Source: an uncultured Lachnospiraceae bacterium
Lineage (GTDB): Bacteria; Bacillota; Clostridia; Lachnospirales; Lachnospiraceae
Assembly: GCA_902476645.1 (NCBI GenBank)
Contig: CABSEG010000022.1
Location: 1 to 38,168 of the forward strand
DNA length: 38,168 nt
Reading direction: 5' to 3'
Shown: one piece after another, positions 1 to 8,174 of the stretch
How positions within the stretch are numbered: the first letter of the stretch is position 1
How the letters are laid out: each line of letters starts with the position of its first letter
The notes under the pieces: generated by a model
Told to the model about the DNA's origin: nothing
The model's database searches: none
What the model saw: the letters and a program-made list of their open reading frames with translations, nothing else
Made by a program: the position numbers and the translations under genes

Positions 1-25
1 GCTTATACGCCCTGATAAACAGCGG

Positions 26-1519
26 TTACAGGGTATCTAAGAAGCGGCGAAAGCTTGCTCTTCCAGCCTCATCGCATTTGTAGACACCGGCATGTTCCAG
101 AACTTTCATGAAAACAAGTCCCACTTCTTTTTGTAAAATATCCCGTACATTGGATGCATCAATCTGCTTATATTTCGGGAGAAACTCATCTACCCAGTCT
201 GCGTGCTTTTCAATAGCTTCATTAGAACGAACGTCTTTTCCTGCAACCAGATAGTCAGCCAGTTCTTCCAATTCACCTTTCAGTCTTGCCGGAAGTACGG
301 CCAATCCCATAACTTCAATTAAACCAATGTTTTCTTTTTTGATGTGGTGCAGCTCTGCATGGGGATGATATACTCCCAGAGGATGCTCCGGTGTGGTAAT
401 ATTGTTACGCAACACCAAGTCCAGCTCATAAGAGTCGCCCCGTTTTCTGGCAATGGGAGTGATGGTGTTATGAGGCTCTCCATCTGTTTCCGCAAAGATA
501 AAGGCGCTTTCATCGGTATAGCTTCTCCAGGCTTTCAGGATATGATCTGCCAGATCCACCAGACGATTCGTGTCCTGGCTTTGCAGACGGATCACCGACA
601 TGGGCCATTTTACCACACCTGCATTCACATCCTCATAACCTGGAATGGTGATTGTAAATTCAATGGGAGCCTTTGCCATGGCAAACTCGTAGTGGCCGCC
701 CTGGAAGTGATCATGGCTCAAAATGGATCCGCCTACAATGGGCAAATCTGCATTGGAGCCCACAAAATAATGAGGGAACTGCTTTACAAAATCCAACAAT
801 TTACCAAAGGTTGCCCGTTCAATCTTCATGGGAATGTGCTGAGAATTAAACACAATGCAGTGTTCATTATAGTATACATAGGGCGAATACTGGAACCCCC
901 ACTGACTGCCGTTGATGGTGATCGGAATAATCCGATGATTCTGTCTGGCAGGATGATTAGCCCTGCCAGCGTATCCTTCATTTTCCCTGCACAACAGACA
1001 TTTGGGGTAACCGCTTTGTTTTGCCAGCTTAGCCGCCGCAATGGCCTTGGGATCTTTTTCCGGTTTGGAGAGATTTACCGTAATGTCCAATTCTCCATAG
1101 GGGGTGGGGGCAGTCCACTTCATATCTCTTTTGATACGGTAACGCCGGATATAATCGGTGTCTTGGCTTAACTTATAGTAATAGTCTGTAGCCGCCTGCG
1201 GAGACTCTGCGTAAAGCTTATGAAAACGGTGGATAACCTCGTGAGGTCTCGGCGTTAAAAGCCCCATAATTTTTGTGTCAAACAAATCGCGGTATACAAC
1301 ACTGTCGTTCTCCAGCAATCCCTGGTGGCATGCAAAATCTAAGAGTTCCGCTAAAACCGGCTCAAGTTCCACATTGGAATACGTTTCAGTAGGTTCCTCA
1401 TATTCATCCAGACGAAGAAGCTCCAGAATTTCATTGGTTGTGTAGATTCGGTCCTCCTCTGTAATCAGGCCAGTTTCCACTCCATAGGTGACAAGTTTTT
1501 TTATCGCATCAAAAATCAT
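26..1519 (-). CDS. galT: UDP-glucose--hexose-1-phosphate uridylyltransferase, class II
   Basis: This cytosolic Leloir-pathway enzyme exchanges UMP between UDP-glucose and galactose-1-phosphate. The 497-residue length and the N-terminus (MIFDAIKKLVTYGVETGLI) match the Firmicutes class II GalT family, which is longer than the roughly 350-residue E. coli type. The motif SHDHFQGG near residue 268 carries the His-x-His pair that holds the nucleotidylated histidine, and RENEGYAGR and YNEHCIVF are further family segments. The ATG at 1519 follows a GGGGGAAAGAGA ribosome binding site. The gene is complete. The rest of a gal operon is not in the window and may lie to the left of position 1, downstream of this gene. 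Confidence 0.95.
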   Translation of the reverse strand: MIFDAIKKLVTYGVETGLITEEDRIYTTNEILELLRLDEYEEPTETYSNVELEPVLAELLDFACHQGLLENDSVVYRDLFDTKIMGLLTPRPHEVIHRFHKLYAESPQAATDYYYKLSQDTDYIRRYRIKRDMKWTAPTPYGELDITVNLSKPEKDPKAIAAAKLAKQSGYPKCLLCRENEGYAGRANHPARQNHRIIPITINGSQWGFQYSPYVYYNEHCIVFNSQHIPMKIERATFGKLLDFVKQFPHYFVGSNADLPIVGGSILSHDHFQGGHYEFAMAKAPIEFTITIPGYEDVNAGVVKWPMSVIRLQSQDTNRLVDLADHILKAWRSYTDESAFIFAETDGEPHNTITPIARKRGDSYELDLVLRNNITTPEHPLGVYHPHAELHHIKKENIGLIEVMGLAVLPARLKGELEELADYLVAGKDVRSNEAIEKHADWVDEFLPKYKQIDASNVRDILQKEVGLVFMKVLEHAGVYKCDEAGRASFRRFLDTL

Positions 1520-1618
1520 TCTCTTTCCCCCTTATCCTCTCTGCGCAAGTCTGTTTCCATACAGATCAGGCGTTCATTTGAATAAAAAAGTTTTGCATAA
1601 AATCATATTTCTTTCTGA

Positions 1619-1646
1619 ATTATAGCATATCCAACAGGAAAGTAAA
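1619..1646 (-). promoter_or_regulatory. Probable galT promoter (extended -10)
   Basis: On the minus strand, TTTACT (1641-1646) and TATAAT (1619-1624) are separated by 16 bases, with a TGC extension directly before the -10. Transcription would start near 1612 and give a leader of about 90 bases. No catabolite-response element was recognised with certainty. Confidence 0.5.
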
Positions 1647-1678
1647 GAGAAAAACAGTGAAATGACAGAAAAATTCCC

Positions 1679-1707
1679 TTGACGAATGGGGAAAAAAATG
1701 ATATGTT
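1679..1707 (+). promoter_or_regulatory. Promoter of the ZTP-riboswitch/purH transcript
   Basis: TTGACG (1679-1684) and TATGTT (1702-1707) are spaced by 17 bases. The predicted start, about 1714, is exactly where the aptamer begins. Confidence 0.65.
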
Positions 1708-1713
1708 TAGTGC

Positions 1714-1808
1714 AGTTATACGACTGACGGAAGTGGAATGGACCACAGGGAGTATAATGTTTGGAGGCCGACCGTCTGGGCAAGAACCCGGGGTAGGCTT
1801 TTTTTGTA
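1714..1808 (+). promoter_or_regulatory. ZTP (pfl) riboswitch with overlapping terminator
   Basis: The sequence shows the hallmarks of the ZTP/ZMP riboswitch. P1 is TTATAC (1716-1721) with GTATAA (1752-1757). The conserved ACTGACGGAA follows, then a GTGG/CCAC hairpin (1733-1746) and CAGGGAG. The 3' domain carries CCGTCTGGGCA (1772-1782), and its CCGTC can form the pseudoknot with GACGG (1726-1730). The 3' domain also forms the 5' arm of a terminator: GCC-G-ACC (1767-1773) and CTGGG pair with CCCGG and GGT-A-GGC (1787-1799), followed by seven or more T. ZTP binding should therefore hold the 3' arm in the aptamer and let transcription continue. ZTP/ZMP accumulates when 10-formyl-THF is short, and the downstream gene uses that cofactor on ZMP (AICAR). 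Confidence 0.88.
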
Positions 1809-1857
1809 TCAGAAAGAGATTCCGGAACAGAGATGAAAAAGAGAAGGAGTGTAGAAC

Positions 1858-3030
1858 ATGCAGGAAATGGAATTAAAGTACGGGTGTAATCCGAACCAAA
1901 AGCCCGCAAAGGTGTACATGAAGCAGGGTGAACTTCCGTTTAAAGTATTGAATGGAAAACCCGGGTATATCAATTTGATGGATGCTTTTAACAGCTGGCA
2001 GTTGGTTCGGGAGTTGAAAGAGGCCACCGGTCTGGCAGCAGCGGCGTCCTTTAAGCATGTCAGCCCCGCAGGAGCGGCCGTGGCAGTACCGTTGGATGAA
2101 ACCATGAAAAAGATCTATTTTGTAGATGACCTGCCTTTGTCTGATATGGCTACCGCCTATATTCGGGCCAGAGGGGCGGACAGAATGTCCTCTTATGGAG
2201 ATTTTGCAGCGCTGTCAGATGAGTGCGATGAAGCGACAGCCCTTTACCTGAACAGGGAAGTTTCAGATGGGGTAATCGCTCCTTCATATTCGGAAAAGGC
2301 CCTGGAAATCCTGAAAAAGAAACGCAAGGGTACCTATGTGGTATTGCAAATGGATCCCAACTATGTGCCCCAGGTGCAGGAGACACGAGAGATTTTTGGC
2401 ATTACCTTTGAGCAGGGCAGAAATAATATCAAGATCGATGAGACCATGCTGCAAAATATTGTCACAGAGAATAAGGAAATTCCGGATAGCGCAAAGAGAG
2501 ACCTTTTGATTTCCCTGATCACATTGAAATATACCCAGTCCAATTCCGTATGTTATGTGAAGGGAGGGCAGGCGATCGGAATCGGGGCCGGGCAGCAGTC
2601 CAGAATCCATTGTACCAGACTGGCCGGAAACAAGGCAGATATCTGGTACTTACGGCAGCATCCAAAGGTGCTGGCATTGCCATTTAAGGAAGGCATCCGC
2701 AGAGCAGACAGAGATAATGCCATAGATGTCTATATCTCCGATGACTATGAGGACGTATTGGCAGAGGGCATTTGGCAGAATACCTTTACGGAAAAACCAG
2801 AGCCCCTTACCAGGGAGGAGAAAAAGGAATGGCTACAGACGCAGAAGGATGTGGCCTTAGGTTCCGATGCATTTTTCCCGTTCGGAGATAATATCGAAAG
2901 GGCTCATAGAAGCGGTGTACAATACATCGCAGAGGCCGGAGGTTCCGTGCGTGACGACAACGTGATTGAAACTTGCAATAAGTACCACATTGCTATGGCC
3001 TTTATTGGTATGAGGTTTTTCCATCATTAA
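1858..3030 (+). CDS. purH: AICAR formyltransferase, stand-alone (PurH C-terminal-type)
   Basis: This enzyme transfers a formyl group from 10-formyl-THF to AICAR (ZMP), the penultimate step of purine biosynthesis. The 390-residue protein covers only the AICAR transformylase part of PurH; the N-terminal IMP cyclohydrolase (MGS-like) domain of the roughly 510-residue bifunctional enzyme is absent. Visible family motifs are FKHVSPAGAA near residue 62, with the catalytic Lys-His pair, SVCYVKGGQAIGIGAGQQSR near residue 230, and AGGSVRDDNVIETC near the C-terminus. The ATG at 1858 follows a GAAGGAG site. Control by the upstream ZTP riboswitch fits its substrate. A separate IMP cyclohydrolase must be encoded elsewhere. 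Confidence 0.93.
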   Translation: MQEMELKYGCNPNQKPAKVYMKQGELPFKVLNGKPGYINLMDAFNSWQLVRELKEATGLAAAASFKHVSPAGAAVAVPLDETMKKIYFVDDLPLSDMATAYIRARGADRMSSYGDFAALSDECDEATALYLNREVSDGVIAPSYSEKALEILKKKRKGTYVVLQMDPNYVPQVQETREIFGITFEQGRNNIKIDETMLQNIVTENKEIPDSAKRDLLISLITLKYTQSNSVCYVKGGQAIGIGAGQQSRIHCTRLAGNKADIWYLRQHPKVLALPFKEGIRRADRDNAIDVYISDDYEDVLAEGIWQNTFTEKPEPLTREEKKEWLQTQKDVALGSDAFFPFGDNIERAHRSGVQYIAEAGGSVRDDNVIETCNKYHIAMAFIGMRFFHH

Positions 3031-3053
3031 ATAATAAAAATGTTATCTCCATT

Positions 3054-3093
3054 GGGGACAGCCTTTGTAAAGCAAAGGTTGTTCCCTTTTTTT
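3054..3093 (+). terminator. purH intrinsic terminator
   Basis: The GGGGACAgCCTTTG arm pairs with CAAAGGtTGTTCCC across a TAAAG loop, and seven T follow. Confidence 0.9.
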
Positions 3094-3179
3094 AAAAAAT
3101 TTTTCAAAATCTGAAGACATGATTGCGGCTGTCTCGTTATAGTATATGAGCAGATCAATAGAGAAGGGAGGCGGATACC

Positions 3180-3683
3180 ATCGATCAGGAAGCATATTTT
3201 GAATATTTGATTGATCAGTACCAGGACCTGGTGTATTCCATATGCTACAGGACGGCGGGCAATCCCTTTGATGCGGAGGATCTGACTCAGGATGTCTTTT
3301 TATCTGCCTATAAAAAACTGGACGATTTTGACCGTTCCTATGAAAAGGCCTGGCTGTGTAAAATAGCATCCAATAAATGCCTGGATTTTTTGAAGCAGGC
3401 TGGCAGAAGGACTCTTCCCACAGAGGATACTTATTTTATGGAGCTGCAGGACATTCACGGCTCGCCTGAGGAAGCGTTTATGGAAGAAGAGGAAATGAGG
3501 CAGCTTTTCGGGCTTTGCCAGAACTTAAAGAGTCCCTATAAAGAGGTGGCAACGGATCACTTTTGCAGAGAAATGTCCGCAAAGGAGATTGCAAATAAGA
3601 TGGGAAAAAGCTGTAAAACCATACAGACGCAGATCTACAGAGCAAAGGCCATGCTAAAAAAACAGATGGGAAGGAGTGGTTAG
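3180..3683 (+). CDS. ECF-type RNA polymerase sigma factor, probable AUC start
   Basis: The product is a sigma-70 family extracytoplasmic-function factor of 168 residues counted from 3180. Region 2 is clear (LIDQYQDLVYSICYR, then AEDLTQDVFLSAYKKL), as is region 4 near the C-terminus (MSAKEIANKMGKSCKTIQTQIYRAKAMLKK). The first ATG/GTG/TTG in frame is a TTG at 3207, but that start would remove the first helix of region 2.1 and has no ribosome binding site. An AUC codon at 3180 lies 8 bases after AGGGAGG (3165-3171) and gives the expected beginning I/M-DQEAYFEYLIDQY. I infer the AUC start. The gene abuts the next gene, a membrane protein that may be its anti-sigma partner. Confidence 0.85.
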   Translation: MDQEAYFEYLIDQYQDLVYSICYRTAGNPFDAEDLTQDVFLSAYKKLDDFDRSYEKAWLCKIASNKCLDFLKQAGRRTLPTEDTYFMELQDIHGSPEEAFMEEEEMRQLFGLCQNLKSPYKEVATDHFCREMSAKEIANKMGKSCKTIQTQIYRAKAMLKKQMGRSG

Positions 3684-4115
3684 ATGCAAAAGGAATTAAG
3701 AAAGCAGGAAGAGTTGCCATATAGGGAAGATCAGAAAGAGTGGATTCGGATTCTGGAATCTTTAAGCAATCATGAGAGTTTGGAAGTTCAAATGAGCGCA
3801 TCCAGACAGGCTCCGGCTTATCTGAAAAAGCAGATTCTGGAGCGCAAAGAGATGGCGGATGTACAGGCAGCGGCAGCGGTACACAGAACATCCAAAAAAA
3901 TGCAGCTATTTTATTACAGTCTGAAAACAGTTGCGGTAGTGGCAGCATCGTTACTGATTCTTTTTTCGATATCCGGATATGAACAAAATAAGGTAGCGCT
4001 GCCGCAAGAAAAGGAACATATGGCTTATCAACTGACCAGGAAAATGAACGATGGCAGCAGCCGGATTACAGATTTTTTAAGTAAATTTTCCTATCATGTT
4101 GTTCGGGGATTTTAG
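3684..4115 (+). CDS. Single-pass membrane protein, candidate anti-sigma factor
   Basis: This 143-residue protein has a charged cytoplasmic N-terminal half (about 1-75), one hydrophobic segment (about 88-105, VAVVAASLLILFSISG) and an extracytoplasmic tail. No zinc-finger HxxxCxxC anti-sigma motif is visible. The ATG follows the sigma factor stop codon directly, with GGAAGGAGTGG inside the sigma gene as ribosome binding site, so the two are translationally coupled. Position and topology suggest an anti-sigma factor, but this is inference from context; no family was recognised. Confidence 0.7.
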   Translation: MQKELRKQEELPYREDQKEWIRILESLSNHESLEVQMSASRQAPAYLKKQILERKEMADVQAAAAVHRTSKKMQLFYYSLKTVAVVAASLLILFSISGYEQNKVALPQEKEHMAYQLTRKMNDGSSRITDFLSKFSYHVVRGF

Positions 4116-4175
4116 AGCGGACGCAAACGGAAAGAGTTTTCTAAAGGTAACAAACAATTCAAGGAGGTAAGAACA

Positions 4176-4706
4176 ATGACAAAACAAAAACGAGGTTTTT
4201 TACTGTTTATCACTTCCCTATTTCCTGGCGCAGGAGAGATGTATATGGGTTTTAAAAAGCAGGGTATCAGTATTATGGGAGTGTTCTGGCTGACCATTGC
4301 GCTGGCCACTGGTTTAAACTTTGGGTGGTTGCTTATGCTGCTTCCGATCCTGTGGTTTTATAGCTTCTTTAATGTACACAACTTAAAGTCGCTGACGGAA
4401 GAAGAGTTTTATTCCATTGAAGATGATTATATCCTTCATTTGGATCGGTTGTTTGGAAATTCCGAGGAAATCGTCAGGAAATACAGGAAAGCGATGGCTA
4501 TTTTCCTGATCGCAATCGGTGCTGTTCTTTTGTGGAATAGTCTGATCGACGTATTAGAGTGGATTTTACCCTATTTCCTTCAGGATTTCTTATGGCGCAT
4601 TGGTTATCTGCTGCCAAGGCTGCTTTTGGCAGTGGGAGTGATTGGACTGGGACTATATCTGATTCAGGGAAAAAAGAGGGAGTTGGATAAAGATGAGGAA
4701 GCATAG
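4176..4706 (+). CDS. Multi-pass membrane protein, TM2-like N-terminus
   Basis: The 176-residue protein begins TKQKRGFLLFITSLFPGAGEMYMGFKKQG, which resembles the TM2/small membrane-protein pattern of a Pro-Gly-rich first helix followed by a positively charged loop. Four to five hydrophobic segments are visible (about 8-25, 32-62, 105-125, 145-168). A GGAGG ribosome binding site precedes the ATG. It overlaps the next gene by 14 bases and lies downstream of the sigma/anti-sigma pair, so it could be part of an envelope-stress operon. The molecular function is unknown. Confidence 0.75.
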   Translation: MTKQKRGFLLFITSLFPGAGEMYMGFKKQGISIMGVFWLTIALATGLNFGWLLMLLPILWFYSFFNVHNLKSLTEEEFYSIEDDYILHLDRLFGNSEEIVRKYRKAMAIFLIAIGAVLLWNSLIDVLEWILPYFLQDFLWRIGYLLPRLLLAVGVIGLGLYLIQGKKRELDKDEEA

Positions 4707-4983
4707 AGTGGGAACAGTCACACTTGGATGTGTGTTGATCCTGATGGGAGGACTTTGTATGGCACATATGTTTATTCCATCCCTAAGTTACGCAGTGATC
4801 CTACGATTTTGGCCAGTCATTCTCATTGCTCTGGGAGTAGAGGTCTTACTGGCTCAGGCAAAAAGCGAGAAAGTAGAATTTTTTTACGACGGCTGGGCCG
4901 TGGTGATGATGGTGCTGCTGGTCTTTCTGTGTATGTTTTTAGCAGCCGTGGAGGTATCTTCTTGTCGGCCAGCCGGAATATAG
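4693..4983 (+). CDS. Small membrane protein, LiaI/LiaF-TM-like (DUF5668 type)
   Basis: This 96-residue protein has three hydrophobic segments (about 8-28, 33-52, 70-86). The sequence RVGTVTLGCVLILMGGLCM followed by RFWPVILIALGVEVLL is typical of the DUF5668 / LiaF transmembrane modules of Firmicutes envelope-stress proteins. It starts inside the preceding gene (14-base overlap), indicating coupled translation. The function is inferred only from family resemblance and from its place behind an ECF sigma gene. Confidence 0.72.
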   Translation: MRKHRVGTVTLGCVLILMGGLCMAHMFIPSLSYAVILRFWPVILIALGVEVLLAQAKSEKVEFFYDGWAVVMMVLLVFLCMFLAAVEVSSCRPAGI

Positions 4984-5018
4984 GGAAAGGAAAACGAAAT
5001 ATAGGAAGCAGGATAAAC

Positions 5019-5047
5019 TTGACAGAATAGGCCCTGTCCGTTATAAT
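5019..5047 (+). promoter_or_regulatory. Consensus promoter of tRNA-Leu
   Basis: TTGACA (5019-5024), a 17-base spacer and TATAAT (5042-5047) form a perfect housekeeping promoter. The start would be near 5054, about 11 bases before the tRNA. Confidence 0.88.
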
Positions 5048-5064
5048 ATACTGGCATTGTACGA

Positions 5065-5145
5065 GCGGATATGGCGGAATTGGCAGACGCGCCAGATTTA
5101 GGTTCTGGTGTCTTCGACGTGCAGGTTCAAGTCCTGTTATCCGCA
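5065..5145 (+). tRNA. tRNA-Leu (anticodon UAG)
   Basis: The acceptor arms GCGGATA (5065-5071) and TATCCGC (5138-5144) pair, and the discriminator is A. The anticodon stem CCAGA/TCTGG encloses loop TTTAGGT, giving anticodon TAG. A class II variable arm (GTC-TTC-GAC) and the T arm with TTCAAGT are present, and the length of 81 fits tRNA-Leu. CCA is not encoded. Confidence 0.95.
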
Positions 5146-5150
5146 TGATA

Positions 5151-5176
5151 AAACCCTTGAGAAATCAAGGGTTTTT
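5151..5176 (+). terminator. tRNA-Leu intrinsic terminator
   Basis: AACCCTTGA and TCAAGGGTT pair across a GAAA tetraloop and run into a T tract. Confidence 0.9.
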
Positions 5177-5466
5177 TGTGTTGTATTTTACGCTGCATGG
5201 AAACTTTACAAAGACCGATTCGTTGGCATTATGCCTATTTCCCTTCTTTCATATGTCACAGCCACATTTCTGACAGTCCTTGTGAAGTATCCGGTCAGTG
5301 TGGTAGTTTGAAAACATGAAAGAGGCTGTTCGAACGGGAGATACTGTATCGGCGCTACCGTTTATTTTCCTGACAGTGTCCGCTCTTATTTTGCTAATCC
5401 TTTGCGGAAAACGCCGTATCAGGTAGAAATTACACAGCTTATATCTTATCAGGGAAAAAGTGAGCC
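5177..5466. other. Intergenic stretch without a convincing gene
   Basis: About 290 bases lie between the tRNA terminator and the ATPase terminator. Short open frames on both strands lack ribosome binding sites and recognisable products. No repeats or promoters were found with confidence. Confidence 0.5.
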
Positions 5467-5520
5467 ATAAAAAGAGAACGGGCCGTAGCAAAAACAATTT
5501 TTTTTGCTGAGGCCCGTTCT
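5467..5520 (-). terminator. Terminator of the P-type ATPase gene
   Basis: AGAACGGGCC (5475-5484) pairs with GGCCCGTTCT (5511-5520), with an inner GCAAAAA/TTTTTGC extension. The minus strand then reads CTCTTTTTAT. Confidence 0.75.
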
Positions 5521-5564
5521 TTATGGTTAATGCATAATTATCCAGGGTATTGTACGGGAAACAA

Positions 5565-7940
5565 CTATTTTTTATAGAGAACACGGATAGAATTTAAGAC
5601 GCAGAGCATGGCAACCCCGGTATCTGCAAAGACCGCCATCCACATGTTGGCAAAACCCGCAAGTCCAAGTACCATAACGGCTATCTTGATGGCAAGGGCA
5701 AACACCACATTTTGGATTGCGATGCGGCTCGTGCTGCGCGCAATGGAAATGGACTGTGGAATGGAGTCTACGCTGGAATTCATAAACACAGCATCCGCAG
5801 CCTCAATCGCCGCATCCGCTCCGCTTCCCATAGCTGCTCCCACGTCTGCGCCTGCCAGAACGGGAGCATCATTGATGCCGTCACCGATGAACATGACAGG
5901 GCCGTGATCACTGCGGATCTTGTTTAAAATATTGAGCTTATCCTGGGGTAACAATCTGGCATATACGTCGTCAATTCCCGTTTTCCCGGCAACTGCGCTT
6001 GCGCTGACGCTGGAGTCACCGGTCAACATAGCAGTGAAAAGCCCAAGGGATTTTAATTTTTGGACAGCAGACGAAGCGTCAGGCTTAATGGTATCAGAGA
6101 TAAGCAAATATCCCTCCAGAGTGCCATTGATTGCCAAAAATACTTCCGTGCCATAAGCATTTATATTCAGGTGCTCCACGGAAATATGAAATTGTTCCAT
6201 AAGCTTACGGTTACCGCACAAAACCTTTCCCTGCGCAAGGGCAGCAGAGATACCGCCTCCTGGAATCTCTTCCAAAGCGGTGGGAGTATCTGGGACAAGA
6301 CTTTGTTCCTTTGCAGCAGTTACAATACTGACGGCAATGGGGTGAGAAGAATGTTGCTCACATCCGGCGCAGATGCGAAGCAGGTCTTTTTCAGAGTAAT
6401 GTCCAGTGGATACTATTTTTTGTAGACGAAAATCTCCCTTTGTAATCGTTCCAGTTTTATCCATCACCACAGCGTTGATGTGACTGAGGGACTCGATGGA
6501 GACACCGCCCTTAAATAAGATTCCCTTCTTAGATCCGGCTCCGATTCCGGAGAAAAATGCAAGGGGTACGCTCAACACCAGAGCGCAGGGGCAACTCATA
6601 ACCAGGAAAGAAAGTGCGGTATATACCCAGTAGTGCCAATTCCCGGTAAAAAGAGAAGGTATCACTGCAGTAGCCAAGGCAATTAACACCACGCAAGGAG
6701 TGTAAATCCTGGAAAAACGGGTAATGAAACGGTCAATTTTAGGCTTGCTGGCCGCTGCGTTTTCCACGGAATTCAGAATGCGGGTCACCATGGATTCCGA
6801 AAGAGGCTTTTCAACGCGAAGCTTCAGCTGACCGGAGGTGTTGACACAGCCAGAGGTCACTTTGCTGCCGAAGCTTACTGAGATGGGGACGGGTTCTCCC
6901 GTAATCGGAGAAGTGTCCAGGCGGCTTGAGCCATCCACAATCACACCGTCTAAGGGAATCCGGTCTCCAGGACGGATCAGCAGGATATCACCCACCTGTG
7001 CATCCTGGGCGGGGACTGTCCGCACCTGATCTTCCACAAGCAGGTTCACCACTTCCGGGCGCATATCCACAGCATCCATGATCTGAGTACGGCTTCTGTC
7101 CACCGCCTTATGCTCGAAAAATTCTCCTACGCGGTAAAAGAGCATAACGCCTACGGCTTCCGGATATTCCCGAATAGCAAAAGCCCCCAATGTGGCAATA
7201 CTCATAAGGAAGTTTTCGTCAAAGATCTGACCGTTGGAAATATTTTTCGCCGCATTGAGGAGTACTTTACCACCCAGGATTAAATAGGCAAAGATAAAAA
7301 TTGGGAGCGTAACCAATTCTGTAAAGCCTGTATGCTCCAGAATCACTCCGGTGAGGAATAAGGCGGCTCCTGCCAGGATCGAGATCAAATCCCTATGTTC
7401 CTTGGAAGTCGGCTTCCCGGAAGCGGTTTGCGGTGTTTCCAGAGAGAGAGTATCCCTTTCCACGGGAGTGGGATCTTTTTCCAGTACCTGTACTTCTGAC
7501 TCAATAGATGCACAGATTTTTCGAATATCAGGCAGGTGATGATCCGGATTTTTTGCCGTAATACGAAGCTGTTTGGTGGCGAAGATAATGGTGGCGTCAG
7601 TGATGCCATTCAGTTTTCTGATCTGCTCTTCCATCTTTGCCGCGCAGTGGGCACAACCTAAATTTTCTAATATATATACCCGTTTTTCCGTACCGTCATC
7701 GGGTATATGGCAAGTACAGTTGGCCATACTCTGTCCGCATACGTCACAGAGAGGAACGTGTTGGTATTCACATTCACAGTGTGAGTGATGTTTGTGCTCA
7801 TGTTCCTCATGGGTATGTTGATGTTCGTGGGAATCGTGTACGTGCGCATCACCTTCCCGGGAATGATCATGTCCGCATCCGCAGGTGCCATCGTGACTGT
7901 GAAAAAGGGGCTGTAATCTATTAATAAAAAAATGATGCAT
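5565..7940 (-). CDS. Zn/Cd/Pb-exporting P1B-type ATPase with His-rich N-terminus
   Basis: This 791-residue heavy-metal efflux pump is a cytoplasmic-membrane protein. Residues about 14-77 form a His/Cys-rich metal-binding tail (HDHSREGDAHVHDSHEHQ and CxxC pairs). An HMA domain with GCAHC (95-99) follows. The P-type core shows SCPCALVLSVPLAF (membrane metal site), DKTGTITKG (phosphorylated Asp), TGDSSVSA and GDGINDAPVL. The last helices contain KIAVMVLG and WMAVFADTG; the Lys and Asp are characteristic of the P1B-2 (ZntA/CadA) Zn/Cd/Pb group rather than Cu pumps. The ATG at 7940 follows AAGGAGA. An ArsR/SmtB-like operator overlaps its promoter region, but no metalloregulator gene is adjacent. 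Confidence 0.94.
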   Translation of the reverse strand: MHHFFINRLQPLFHSHDGTCGCGHDHSREGDAHVHDSHEHQHTHEEHEHKHHSHCECEYQHVPLCDVCGQSMANCTCHIPDDGTEKRVYILENLGCAHCAAKMEEQIRKLNGITDATIIFATKQLRITAKNPDHHLPDIRKICASIESEVQVLEKDPTPVERDTLSLETPQTASGKPTSKEHRDLISILAGAALFLTGVILEHTGFTELVTLPIFIFAYLILGGKVLLNAAKNISNGQIFDENFLMSIATLGAFAIREYPEAVGVMLFYRVGEFFEHKAVDRSRTQIMDAVDMRPEVVNLLVEDQVRTVPAQDAQVGDILLIRPGDRIPLDGVIVDGSSRLDTSPITGEPVPISVSFGSKVTSGCVNTSGQLKLRVEKPLSESMVTRILNSVENAAASKPKIDRFITRFSRIYTPCVVLIALATAVIPSLFTGNWHYWVYTALSFLVMSCPCALVLSVPLAFFSGIGAGSKKGILFKGGVSIESLSHINAVVMDKTGTITKGDFRLQKIVSTGHYSEKDLLRICAGCEQHSSHPIAVSIVTAAKEQSLVPDTPTALEEIPGGGISAALAQGKVLCGNRKLMEQFHISVEHLNINAYGTEVFLAINGTLEGYLLISDTIKPDASSAVQKLKSLGLFTAMLTGDSSVSASAVAGKTGIDDVYARLLPQDKLNILNKIRSDHGPVMFIGDGINDAPVLAGADVGAAMGSGADAAIEAADAVFMNSSVDSIPQSISIARSTSRIAIQNVVFALAIKIAVMVLGLAGFANMWMAVFADTGVAMLCVLNSIRVLYKK

Positions 7941-7976
7941 AGCGGAGTCTCCTTCCTGGTGTGTTTATATTTTAAA

Positions 7977-7999
7977 ATATATGATTAATTGTTCATATG
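7977..7999 (-). promoter_or_regulatory. ArsR/SmtB-type operator candidate
   Basis: The arms ATATGA (7979-7984) and TTCATAT (7992-7998) form an imperfect dyad. This is the ATATGAACA-type half-site and spacing known for CadC/CzrA/SmtB operators. It lies just downstream of the predicted -10, where repressor binding would block transcription. A perfect 16-base AT palindrome (7967-7982) overlaps its edge. Confidence 0.6.
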
Positions 8000-8002
8000 T
8001 TA

Positions 8003-8031
8003 ATTTAAACACGTTTATTTCATATTGTCAA
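8003..8031 (-). promoter_or_regulatory. Promoter of the metal ATPase gene
   Basis: On the minus strand, TTGACA (8026-8031), a 17-base spacer and TTAAAT (8003-8008) lead into the operator-like dyad and then the ATPase gene. Confidence 0.65.
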
Positions 8032-8174
8032 TAGGAAACAGTAACTTTAACAGATTCTTTTGTACAGATACCGCTTAAAAATGAAAGATGCTTAAGTGAA
8101 AAAAATATGCTATACTAAAAATTAAGCTATTAGATAAAAATTTCAGAATGGCAGAGAAAGAGGAGAGGAAAAGT

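Noticed and set aside
344..1171. Long open frame on the plus strand opposite galT (275 codons)
   Set aside because: It lies entirely antisense to a well-supported gene, has no ribosome site and no recognisable protein features.
5249..5584. Minus-strand open frame of 111 codons after the metal ATPase
   Set aside because: It runs through the ATPase terminator hairpin, lacks a ribosome site and shows no family features apart from a chance Cys pair.
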